Source: Allodiplogaster sudhausi (taxonomy: Eukaryota; Nematoda; Chromadorea; Rhabditida; Diplogasteridae). From it: 64,000 bases of DNA. The first letter of the stretch is position 1; every line of letters begins with the position of its first letter. Made by a program: the position numbers and the translations under genes. Shown piece by piece: positions 35,620 through 46,021 of this stretch. Under the pieces are notes generated by a model. It ran no database searches. It was not told the origin of the DNA and worked only from the letters and a program-made list of their open reading frames with translations. Location of the stretch: positions 5,412,001 through 5,476,000 of the forward strand of contig CALZFC010000016.1 of NCBI GenBank assembly GCA_945643635.1, given 5' to 3'.

Positions 35620-35949
35620 ATGACTGCTGGTGATCGTAAGGCAGCCTCTCCTGCTTCTGCACCTGCTGCAACTAGTACAACTATTGAAACTAAAGGAAAG
35701 AATCTTGCTGAAACTATGCCTGTTCCTCCTGTAGAATCCAATATCGAGAAAAAGGCTTTTAACTGTGAAGATTGCGGAAATGTATTCTCGACTGGTTTTA
35801 ATCTGCGTCGACACATTAAGCGTGCTCACAGTGGTGAGGAAATTTATCAGCCACGTCATGCACGTTACATTCGACCCCTTGGTACTATTCAACTACTCAC
35901 AGACGAATCTGATAATGTCTATGTGCAGTTCCGCCCCTTTGACGACTGA
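35620..35949 (+). CDS. C2H2 zinc-finger protein of Maverick
   Basis: 109 residues. A Ser/Ala/Thr-rich N-terminus is followed by one classical finger at residues ~48-70 (FNCEDCGNVFSTGFNLRRHI, then KRAH), and a short C-terminal domain ending in an acidic FRPFDD. Probably binds DNA or RNA; could regulate the element or package DNA. Intronless and open. Confidence 0.75.
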   Translation: MTAGDRKAASPASAPAATSTTIETKGKNLAETMPVPPVESNIEKKAFNCEDCGNVFSTGFNLRRHIKRAHSGEEIYQPRHARYIRPLGTIQLLTDESDNVYVQFRPFDD

Positions 35950-35983
35950 GACAGCCATTACTTGAACTATTCAAGCAGGTCAA

Positions 35984-36498
35984 ATGGTTCGTTCCCAGTC
36001 TTCTTCATCTTCATCTTCTTCGTCTTCCATTTCCTCACTGTCAAAGACTTCGCGTAAAGAAAAGGTTTTGTTTAAAATTGCGTGTTTTTTGAATATTTTC
36101 CATATATCTTTCATTTTCAGCTTCGTGAACGCAAACGAAGGTTTAATGCGACTACAAAGGATGAACCTAAGGCAAAGGTATACTTTACTCGTGCTCTTGC
36201 AATTTCACCATTTGTTATAAATTTGCAGAAGAGCTTCAAGGAACTCGTTGATGCCTTCCAACGTCCATCTCATGTAAGCAATCATGGACACCTCTTGAAA
36301 AGCCACCGATTCATCGTCATTGCCGTTTGTAATGTTTGTGCAAGGCTTAATGACACTACGACGAACAACATGACGAATATTCGTCTCTGCAATTCTTGTA
36401 TCGTCGCCAACCAGAGAATCCAATCTGCAGTGTTTCACAATGTCACCCTCAATAATATTCGTGAAAAATCTGTTCTCGAGAATTGTGCCTCATCGTGA
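35984..36498 (+). CDS. Spliced Ser-rich, Zn-ribbon-like Maverick protein
   Basis: Three exons, 35984-36064, 36121-36177 and 36229-36498, with all junctions in phase 0 and GT...CAG introns of 56 and 51 bp; 135 residues. The N-terminus is a run of Ser followed by a very basic segment (LRERKRRFN). Exon 3 has CNVC and, 19 residues later, CNSC, a spacing suited to one zinc ion. Last gene of the element. I do not recognise the family; a nucleic-acid-binding role is inferred from charge. Confidence 0.65.
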
Positions 36499-36834
36499 TT
36501 GTTATATATTGAATATGATAAAAAATGTAATGGACTTGTAATATTACGACAGACCAATAATGGAATAAGTTTTGGGAAAAATACAAGGGTGAATAATTCA
36601 CGAGGGGTTTTGGACTTGGGAAAATATGTATCACTATCACATACACGTTTGCATGTCTACATATTCAGTTGCGAGATGGTATGACGGCCGATTGGCTTAT
36701 TGGTAGTGAGTTTGTTTTCAAATCGAAAGGTTTCAGGTTCGATTCCCCCTCGGGGCAAACTCAATTGTTGTATTTATTCCGGACTTGTGATATTTCCACT
36801 GTCTGAAAAATATTACCCCCCCCCCCTGGGGATA
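36499..36834. other. Intergenic DNA before right terminal repeat
   Basis: AT-rich, no coding ORF recognised. Contains a tRNA-like unit at 36682-36756 and a run of ten C at about 36818. Confidence 0.6.
36682..36756 (+). repeat. tRNA-like unit with perfect B box
   Basis: A box TTGGCTTATTGGT and B box GGTTCGATTCC at tRNA spacing. The anticodon arm does not fold as a normal seven-base loop, so a functional tRNA is doubtful. Confidence 0.5.
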
Positions 36835-36904
36835 ATCTGTGATCATGTGATGTATGATCACATTCCACACGAATGTCTACATCTTCACTTGTTACTTGGT
36901 ATGA

Positions 36905-36975
36905 TGGACGATTGGCCAATTGGTAACGCGGGGACTTACGACGCAAGTGACCCAGGTTCGGATCCTGTCAGGATC
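36905..36975 (+). repeat. tRNA-like unit in right terminal repeat
   Basis: Mirror copy of 24991-25060: A box TTGGCCAATTGG, B box GGTTCGGATCC, anticodon-arm ACTT/AAGT. The acceptor stem is not complementary. Confidence 0.5.
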
Positions 36976-37159
36976 CTGGACTTGTGAAATTTCGGTTGAC
37001 CAAGAACAAGGTGGAATGAATCCTGGACTTAGAAAAATAAAGGGAAAAATTTCAACGGGGACTTCTGGACTTAGAAAAATAACACTGTAAAATTTCAACA
37101 GTAGTTCTGGACTTAGAAAATTTGACTTGCCTAAGATCATCAGCACTATCATCATGAGG

Positions 37160-38404
37160 TATCATTGGATAGCTGATTGGAGAGGCTTTAATTTACATTT
37201 TGATAATGTTTTCATAAAATTTGATTTTGGCCCTAAAATACGGCCCTAAACATTTTTGAAGGCGGTTTTTAGCCAAATTAGTATTTTATGCTCATTTCCG
37301 CACAACCGCTCCTGCATAGGCTTAAAGTACGTGAAATTTGCTATAAGATATGTGTCTTTCAAAAAAATTGAAGGTCCCAGCCCCAGGCTCCGGAGCACGT
37401 GAACATGATTCTGTGAAAACTGTAACACCGTGCAAGCGCATTCTTCGATCTATAACTGCGCTCAATGTCAATATTACAAAATCGTAAGTATATCATCTAA
37501 GAGCTCTTACAGAGATCTTCAAATGTTACATACATACTTTTATTTAAAACTTTCAATTTATATGGGAAATTTCGTTCTGTACAATTAGAAGGCTTAAAAA
37601 CTTACTTTAAAAACATTTTCGTCTGTCGAAACATACATCATAAGGAAGAGGATGAAATTTGCAACAAGATGAACCCCTTTCAATGGAATTACATGCATGC
37701 GATCTTTTGTTATAAGCCATACGAGAAGGATAACAGGGCCTTATGGAAAAGGTGTAGAAAAAAGGATTGGAATATTCTAATTCGAATAGCCTAAAATGTG
37801 AATTCTTTGGCGAAATGACAGCGACGCTACTGGCGCTACTTTTATGATTTATAACAAAAGATCGTATGCATGGAATTCCATTGAAAAGGGTTAATCTTGT
37901 AGCAAATTTCATCCTCTTTCTTATGATGTATGTATCGACAGGCGAAAATGTTTTTACAGTAGGTTTTTAAGCCTTCTAATTGTACAGAACGAAATTTCAC
38001 ATATATATTGAAAGTTTTCAATAAAAATATGTATGTAACATTTGAAGATCTCTATGAGAGCTCTTAGATGATATACTTACGATTTTGTAATATTGACATT
38101 GAGCGCAGTTATAGACCGAAGAATGCGCTTGCACGGTGTTACAGTTTTCACAGAATCATGTTCACGTGCTCCGGAGCCTGGGGCTGGGACCTTCAATTTT
38201 TTTGAAAGACACATATCTTATAGCAAATTTCACGTACTTTAAGCCTATGCAGGAGCGGTTGCGCGGAAATGAGCATAAAATACTTAATTTGGCTAAAAAC
38301 CGCCTTCAAAAATGTTTAGGGCCGTATTTAGGGCCAAAATCAAATTTTATGAAAACATCATCAAAATGTAAATTAAAGCCTCTCCAATCAGCTATCCAAT
38401 GATA
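37160..38404. mobile_element. Foldback (fully palindromic) element
   Basis: Ends are TATCATTGGATAGCTGATTGG and its complement (the first 20 bases match exactly). The arms stay complementary for nearly 600 bp each, leaving a ~130 bp loop near 37720-37850. No ORF of note: short ORFs at the two arms are mirror images of each other. It splits the right terminal repeat of the Maverick and is absent from the left one. Confidence 0.85.
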
Positions 38405-38626
38405 GCTCGATGGTTGTCTAATAATAAGTTTGAAGCGACTTATGACCAATGAAATTTATAAGATTACTGTACTGGGTCTCGCGCGGAAAATTTTTTTAAA
38501 CTTTGAAATATAGCCTATTTTGTTCACCACGTCAAGTTGTATACTATAATCACTTTTGGTGAGGAAATTCGAAAAAAAAAATCCTAAGGCAGGCCTTGAT
38601 CGAACAGTACTGACAGGCTCTCTTAA

Positions 38627-41600
38627 GAGAGCCTGTCTGAGAGATTCGACCACGGGCCTATTAAGGTAGTGCAGGGAATAAAATTATTTTTTGATTTTAA
38701 TTTTATTTGAAGGGTTACTGTAGCACCTTATGGGGATTCCAAAAACATTTTTTTCAAAAATTTATTTTTGTTTTTAAGCACAGTATACCTCGAAATGTCG
38801 AAATCAGTTAAATAGCCATAACTTTTTGTTATCTCAACGAAATTGAATTTTGAAAAGTTTATTACGTTCAGCAATCACAGGGGCATAAAAAAGTCATACA
38901 AATGTTTTTGAAAAAAAATCATTTAAGGGGTCATATTGACACCCAAATGAATCGGAGGTGCGGTTTGGGCACGAAAACATTTCGAGCGCGCGAAAACGAC
39001 ACCACCACGTGAAAGAGGAGCATTTAAAACCCCTAGTACAATGGTTGACTAAAGGATTGTAGGGCGTATTGGTATCCTAATTTCCGCCTGAACATTCACA
39101 TTTGCTCAAACTCGTGAGCAGGAAAATAGGCATAAATCGCTTCAAACTCAACAATGGGTAACATTAGAGTGATCATTCGATTTGTCTTCCAAAATAGGCA
39201 TGAATCTGCTTTTAATTTCACTTTTTCAACACTTTTTTGGAAAAACCCTTTTTCTGTGTCTTGAAATCGGCACCTTTTCGCCTGTTTCTGATATTTGTTG
39301 AGAAGAGCGCGCCATAGTTTTACCTTTGTAAGAAAGAGCATTTAATTTTACGTAGTATACATAGGTTTTCAACTGAATTGGACGGCGTAATAGATGCGAT
39401 TTTGCTTCCAGAAACTCCTAACTCCGCAAATTATCAAAATTTTAAATCACCGAATCATTCCCGAGCAGGTAGTTCCGTTTCGTAGAGTTTATCACTAGGT
39501 TTGCCCTGCATTCGTTAATTGTCAAAATATATAATACGACATAAGTCTATCTTTCGGTGTTCGAAATGCAATTCTATCTGATGGCACTTCGATAGAGTTC
39601 GGAAATACTCTACGAAAGCACAGTGCGACGGAAATAATTGAACTGTACAAGCGGTAAGATAAGCGATACTAGTTTAGCTAATCAGTCCATTTTAGCGAGC
39701 TAAAATTTTGCGATGAAGTGGCTACCTGCGTCAGCCCGTGAAAAAAGCACTGATTTTTTCGGGAAACGAGGCATAGGGTGACACATAAGCCACATCATCG
39801 CTAATGTGTCTGGAGTGCTGAAGCAGCACACCTTTATTCATATAATGCGCAAAGACCTGCAGGTGCTCTGAATTAGATTTATTTTCTCTATCTAATGAGT
39901 CGTTGTTCCCTATGTTCAGGATACGGTGGCCATCACGTCAATACTCAACCACACAATAGCAGAGCTTAGCAGAGCTGGGATGGAAAACATAATTTTGCGG
40001 TCGGACCAGGCTGGTAAGCATAGCTTTTATGATTTTATGGGCTTTGATAATTATAAACAACCGAAATTATGTTATCAATTTCAGGATGCTATAAATCGAG
40101 TTCAACTCTCGCATCAATTATCCATATCGCAAAATTCAACAGGATTTCGATTGAAAAATATGCATATAGCGAAGCGCAGGCAGGAAAGAGCGCTTGCGAC
40201 CGAATGGCGGCCGTAGTGAAGAGGAAGGTACATGATTACGTGGATTCTGGAAGTGACGCAAAAAGTGCTGACGAATTCTTCAACGGCATGTTGTCTGGCA
40301 AGCCGTTACGCGGCGTATCCATCTACCTTGCTTATGTAAAAGACGGAAAAGCAAGCAAGTCAAAGATCCCCGGAATTTCTCAACTCAACACCTTTATTTT
40401 CGAAGCAGAAGGGATAAGAGTTCATAGGCATTCTCAAATCGGAACAGGGAAGCTGGTCAAGTATGACGTCATGAAGAAGAATACGGCTACCTTGTCATCG
40501 AGAAGACAAATGGATCTATTTTCAACGGCCCCAATAGTGACTCCAATCCTTTTTGGACCGATATTGGGAAGCCTGAGCGACAGAAGAAACAAGAAAAGCC
40601 AAAAACTGGACTTGAGCATGAGGATGATGATGACCACGAATTGCCGGAGGATTCCGATGTTTTCCCAGATGAAACAGAATTTCTCTTTCAGTGCCCAGAT
40701 GAGACTTGCGGAGCGGAGTTTATAAACTCGGCGAACTTAGAGAAACATATACTTATCGGAAAGCATAAGAGAAGAGCTGAATTTTCGACCTTGCGTGACA
40801 ATAGCCTTCTACTCTTCGCAGCTGCATTGGAAGGGCCTCAGCAATACAATGTCTTCACAGTTGTGGATGAGGCCATCGAAACGCTTGCAGACGACAACAC
40901 AAACGGCAAGATTGCAAAGCAAGGATGGGCATTGAAGGAGAAGAAGAAGAACGAGAGGCTCCCAGAAAGAGCCAAGCAATGGGCGATCGATCAGTTCGAC
41001 CAGGGTACGAAGACTGGCGTCAAAGTTGATCCTAATGAGGCCCACAAGAGGATGCAAAATCAGAGAGACCCAACATCTGGCAAACTCAGCTTCAGAACCG
41101 ACGAAGTCCTAACAGTTCAGCAACTTGCATCCATCTTCAGCCGGCTGTCGTCTGCAAAGAAAAGGGCCCATGGATTATCTGATCCTATTCCAAACGAACG
41201 AAAAACAACAATGTCAAATGATCCAGTTGACGAGTTGTTCGAGGAAGAAGGAGACGAGGAGCTGGAGTTCCTCAGTGATCCTCAATGGGGAACAGAGTTT
41301 GACCACATTCGATTGATGGAACTAGAGCATCAGCCTGACGAACCGCCAGCAAAGGCCAGTGGTGAACGTGTGCGGGAGCGCGAGAGTAGCGACGACCCCA
41401 AAGAAGAAGAATCAAAGCGACGGAAAATTCTTCACGATGAATTATTTTGATGAATTTACAATGAACAGTTTCCACGAATAAATCTTTTTATAAAACCCTA
41501 TTATTAGAAGTCACCCTGTAAATCATTTCCCTGGGCAAAGAGATTTCAGATGTGACTGATGGCCTGCATACACCCAACTCTTCCTGTTACACTGACATGA

Positions 41601-42849
41601 GCTGTATGTTGAGTAAAAATCGAGTTTTAAAAACCTGATTTCAATCGCTCCCAACCTATAACATACGGCACCAGAACGATTAAAAAAAATTTTTTTTTTT
41701 TTCGAAAAAAGCCATCGGATTTCTGTCTCTAATTATAGATTATCGAAAAGATTGTAGCTATATTGAAGTGATGGGCAATTGTACAGGTTCAAAAACCCCG
41801 TTCTTTCATGTGGTGAAAGATAAATTCCAGAAATTATTTTGAAAATGAGTCATAAAATTACATTTCCGAGGTTATCGGGGAATTATTTGAGATACGAAAA
41901 AACAATTTTCCAATTATTTTTTTTGAAATGTTGCACAAATATACCATATCTGCATAAAATCGACTGGTGAACAATCCCATCTTGTTTCTAGCTCAAGAAC
42001 TACATGCTCGGGAAGGATTCGGTGATTTTAAATTTTGATAATTTGCGGAGTTAGGAGTTTCTGGCCGCAAAATCGCATCAACTACGTCCTCCAATTCAGT
42101 TGAAAACCTATGTAAACTACGTAAAATTAAATGCTCTTTCTTACAAATGTAAAATGATGGCGCGCTCTGCTCAACAAATATCAGAAACAGGCGAAAAGGC
42201 GCCGAATTCAAGACACAGAAAAAGGCTTTTTTCCAAAAAAGTGTTGAAAAAGTGAAATTAAAAGAAAAGTCGTGCGTGTTTTGGAACTGTTTTGTTAGTT
42301 TTAAGAAGACAAATCGAATGATCACTCTGATGTTGCCTATTGTTGAGTTTGAAGCGATTTATGCCAATTTTCCTGCTCGCCAGTTTGAGCAAATGTGAAT
42401 GTTCAGGCAGAAATTAGGATACCAATACGCAATATAATCCTTTAGTCAACCATTGTACTAGGGGTTTTAAATGCTCCTCTTTCACGTGGTGGTGTCGTAT
42501 TCGCGCGCTCGAAACGTTTTCGTGCCCAAACCGCACCTCCGATACATTTAGGTGTCAATATGACAACTTAAATGAATTTTTTTCTAAAACATTTGTATGA
42601 CTTTTTTATGCCCCGGTGATTGCTGAACGTAATAAACTTTTCAAAATTCAATTTCGTTGAGATAACAAAAAGTTATGGCTATTTAACTGATTTCGACATT
42701 TCGAGGTATACTGTGCTTAAAAACAAAAATTAATTTTTTGAAAAAAATGTTTTTGGAATCCCCATAGGGTGCTACAGTAACCCTTCAAATAAAATTAAAA
42801 TCAAAAAAATAATTTTATTCCCGTGGTCGAGTCTCTCAGATTGGCTCTC
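38627..42849 (+). mobile_element. TTAA DNA transposon with ~0.8 kb terminal inverted repeats
   Basis: Flanked by TTAA (38623-38626, 42850-42853). Long imperfect terminal inverted repeats: about 38627-39475 and 42000-42849, both starting gagagcc and containing cgaccacggg. An 18-20 bp duplication (cctattaaggtagtgcaggg) occurs only in the left one. The interior carries a partial transposase-like gene. The homologous TTAA in the left Maverick terminal repeat holds a different element. Confidence 0.85.
39920..41450 (+). pseudogene. Transposase-derived gene, N-terminus missing, frameshifted
   Basis: Exon 39920-40013, intron 40014-40084 (GT...TTCAG), then 40085 onward. Splicing gives LRSDQAGCYKSSSTL, then SEAQAGKSACDRMAAVVKRK, as in RNase H-fold transposases that have SDNAGCYH and a Cys-Asp-Arg motif. 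Near 40478 the reading shifts by one base and continues (YGYLVIEKTNG onward) to 41450. The C-terminal part has a C2H2-like finger (FQCPDETCGAEF ... HILIGKH) and the segment VLTVQQLASIFSRLSSAKKR, which recurs in animal transposon proteins. An acceptor directly precedes the first exon, so upstream exons with the first catalytic Asp are missing; the long terminal repeat occupies that space. Probably cannot transpose itself. Confidence 0.7.
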
Positions 42850-43473
42850 TTAACTATCATTATAGATAGGCAAAACGGTATTCCAATCACGCAGCCCTGC
42901 ACAACACACCAATTTTGGTACTTCAGCGCAGCGGTCCAAAGTTCACGCGGTTGTTCAAAGTGTGCAAAAATTGTTAGCACCTATTTTTCACAGCGCAATT
43001 AACCATTTACATTAGTTTAGTTATTACCTTCGAATATTTGGACATCATTAATACTCTAGGCACAGCAGTAAATGATGGATTTTATCCTCCTATACCTTCT
43101 GCATCTCAGGCCGCATGCATATATCGAGACCTGGAGGCAGGCATCATGTAATCGCATGTGATAAAGTAGCTATTAGACCAAAAAGTTATCACAGAGATGT
43201 TCTAGAATAAATATCAACCATCTATTGAAGAAAAACTACCAAAATACCAAAGAAATAAATCATTTTGTCTAGCCCACATCAATGTGCAAAACTAGGTAAT
43301 TCAAATTATTGATTTTTTCTAGCCCTGTAGTGGATCAATGAAACCAATAATCTGCTACTAATTATCTGACAGTATAAAGAAGCAACCCTGAAAATTTCAT
43401 TAACTTTCATAAACTTTGAAGGAAAATATGTGTGAAAAACCAAAAGTTCACGTTTCTCTGAGCGCCACTGTAC

Positions 43474-43860
43474 AATGACTTACTGCCTGTGGCGGGTAGT
43501 CAGGTTCAAGTGTTTCCTGAATGTTTATTCTTGGTTCGCTGGGTTCTGTTCATAGAGAAATTATGTGTTTCACAATAATTTTTAAGTTCATCTTCTATTT
43601 AATATAAATTGTACGAGAGAAAATATGAATAAAAAATACATATGTATGCAGAGCCGTGTCAAGGTCGCCAGCATTTGTGAGGTGAGGAAATGGGGAGAGA
43701 ATGACAGGAGAGCGAGAGCGAGTGAGTGAAGAAAGGGCAGAGAGCGAGAGAGAGAGAGCGATGGTTTATAGTAGGGTAATAGAAACGTAATGTCAAACAA
43801 TAGCATGCTTCTATTTGTTTTTTATTGTAATATTTGTATATGTATGTACATATATTGACT
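43474..43860 (-). repeat. Flanking duplication shared with 59.96-60.33 kb
   Basis: Right flank of the Maverick; its reverse complement recurs at 59960-60330 with few changes (including gctggcgacctt and cctgactacccgccacagg). Related sequence is also found at about 5170-5215 and 12040-12080 in the palindrome. Confidence 0.8.
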
Positions 43861-44024
43861 CGTCTAAAAACATTTGCTTGAAATAATTAATATGAATAAC
43901 ACACCCAATACTTGTACAAGCGATCGCTGAGCTTTAATCGCTCATTTATAAATAGATTCAGCAGTGTATGGAAACCACCAGGCCAAATAATTTATATAAA
44001 TGTTTATTCTCCAACTTTTTTTTA

Positions 44025-44570
44025 GTTCAATTCTTTTCCGGCTACGACGACCGTGAAGTGGTGCGCCTATTAATAGAAAAACATTGAATTGATTATTTGT
44101 GCATGAAAATAGAGAAACATGTTCATTTTTTCATCTGAAAGAAAGTCTTTTCATACAAAATTTTTTTCCAAATAAAAAAAACAAAACGCGATAAAGCGTC
44201 GAGATTGGACTAGAACTTGAAAGAAAAAAATAATAACAAAAATGTTGACTTCAAAGCCCGTCTTAACTCTTCCTTTTCATTTCTGACATTCCGGTCTCCT
44301 TCAGGGCTCCTTCTTCTCTCCCTTTCTCTCCCTCCCTCTCTCATTATATCTCTTCCCTCATTCTCTCTTATTCTCTCTTACTCTCTGATTCACTCTCTCT
44401 AAATCTCTGATTCTCTCTATCTCTCTTTCTCTACTCATCTCTCTCTCTCATTCTCTACCCGCTTTCATCCGCTACCTACATCGAAGACTCAAAGCAGCGG
44501 CTCACTCTTCTAGGCGCGCAGACTCTCAACGTCTCCAGTCTAAAGAGTGGTCTGAGAAAAAAGAAAAGAG
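44025..44570 (+). pseudogene. Mannosidase relics, plus strand, incl. readable E2 copy
   Basis: At 44480-44560 the plus strand reads [20 protein letters not shown] followed by LKSG, a well-preserved copy of exon E2 (real exon at 63230-63374, minus strand). It lacks the N-terminal half and ends in a GA tract. At 44045-44070 lies a DDREVV fragment. CT-rich filler lies between. Orientation is opposite to the real gene. Confidence 0.75.
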
Positions 44571-44824
44571 AGAGAGAGGGAGAGAGAGAGAAAGAAAATG
44601 TTAATATATACATTCTACTTTTAATATGGCCATTGTGAGTTTCTCAGATAATATTTCTCATTGTCAGGCATCTCTGTGTTACGCCACACCGGTGGTTGCC
44701 TGTCACTGTATTTAAGTAAATATTGATACACTCTTCTCTGCGTTGATATGCAAAACCGGGATTTAATATGCAATAAACCGATGCGCGAAAATAGCAAACA
44801 TATTCAAACTGTTTATGTTAATGT

Positions 44825-44880
<56 letters not shown>

Positions 44881-45701
44881 CTACTCCTCCCCTCTCTCTC
44901 TCTTTCTCTCTCTCCTCTTTCTTCTACTCCTCCCCTCTCTTTCTCTTTCTCGTTCTACTCGATTAGGAAATCATTTGTAATGTATACTCGATTAGGAAAG
45001 ATCAAAGACTTCCTAGGTTTTCTCATTCAATAGTTCATTATAAAGCTCTTTTCATCGTCTATACAGCTGTGTAGGGTTCTGGAAAATGAGGAATGCGTTG
45101 GCTGACCTCTATCAAACTCTAAAGTCTATAAAACATTTGAGTTTAAATATTTTCGTCTTTTTTTCTTATTCTGTTGTTCAAAGCAATATCTTCCCTACTA
45201 ATATGTAATTTTTTTTAAACTTATATTTTGAATGAATTTGCAATCATTTCATTGGGAAGAGCATCCCATACCTCAAGGGTATGTCTCTATTAGACAATTA
45301 GGGGGGGGGCACTATTGGAGGGAGGGGGGGGGGGGGGGTTCTAATAGACGGAGGGGCACTAATAGAGAAAATACGGTAGTAGTCAATGAAGTCAGACAAA
45401 GGAAATATAATAGTCTATTTATCTTTTCTTGCAGTGCAATTCATTACGAAAACGTTGACAGTATTTTATACTACAAACAATACAATATCTAAATAAATGT
45501 AGGTGAAAACTGGTTGTGAACCACAAATTTTAATACATTCCTGTGTTGGCACGATTTCGCCTATATAAAATACATGAATAGAACTTGGATATTACATTTA
45601 AACATACATATTTATGTTCATTTTCTACGGTAAGCGTAAGATGTAAACGAGAACTAGACAAAGAGTTGGCAGATCTAAATGTACCTAAACTAAACATATA
45701 T
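44571..45701. other. Gene-free CT/GA-rich stretch
   Basis: CT tract at 44823-44960 and AT-rich DNA. At about 45275-45377 a shortened relative of the C-rich MITE is seen (ctattag followed by long G runs, ending gagaaaatacgg). No gene seen. Confidence 0.6.
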
Positions 45702-45875
45702 GACGGTGCAAACTAAAACAAAACGGTCGTTTTGCGTTTTCGACGCGTTACGCACACTTTTTTTGGAATGTTCCATACGAATATGCCAAATTGGTCAAAA
45801 ATAACGCGTACCTTTGAGCGCAAATGTGCATAACGGGTCGAAAACGCAAAAACGACTTTTTTAGTTTGCACCGTC
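45702..45875. mobile_element. 174-bp foldback MITE
   Basis: Termini GACGGTGCAAACTAAAA and its complement, arms of ~60 bp including cgttttcgac, in TA-rich flanks (tatat / atata), consistent with TA target choice. No coding capacity. Confidence 0.8.
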
Positions 45876-46021
45876 ATATATATGTATGTATGTATGCCTG
45901 TACATATGTAGGTACTATATTTGTGTGCAGCAACTAACCATAAGCTAGAACTAAAACTGTAAGCGGTAAACTAGAACGAGTCCTAGAGATTGGCTAGACA
46001 CATCTTCTCGGCACCAATATT

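Larger units (their letters stand above)
23661..43470 (+). mobile_element. Maverick/Polinton DNA transposon with nested insertions
   Basis: The diagnostic Maverick gene set (protein-primed DNA polymerase B, FtsK/HerA-type packaging ATPase, retroviral-like integrase, capsid proteins, adenain-like protease) lies between long inverted repeats whose outer ends both read CAGTGGCGCTCAG. The gross size is 19.8 kb; removing three nested elements in the terminal repeats leaves about 14 kb. All genes are on the plus strand. No clear 6-bp target duplication is visible at the ends. Capsid genes are frameshifted while polymerase, integrase and protease are open. Confidence 0.95.
36835..43470 (-). repeat. 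Maverick right terminal inverted repeat, interrupted twice
   Basis: Reverse complement of 23661-25135 in three blocks (36835-37157, 38405-38622, 42854-43470) separated by a foldback element and a TTAA transposon. The outer end is cgccactg at 43470. Confidence 0.9.

Noticed and set aside
24991..36975. Genuine tRNA genes
   Set aside because: A and B boxes are good but acceptor stems do not pair and the loop lacks T33; kept as tRNA-like repeats only.
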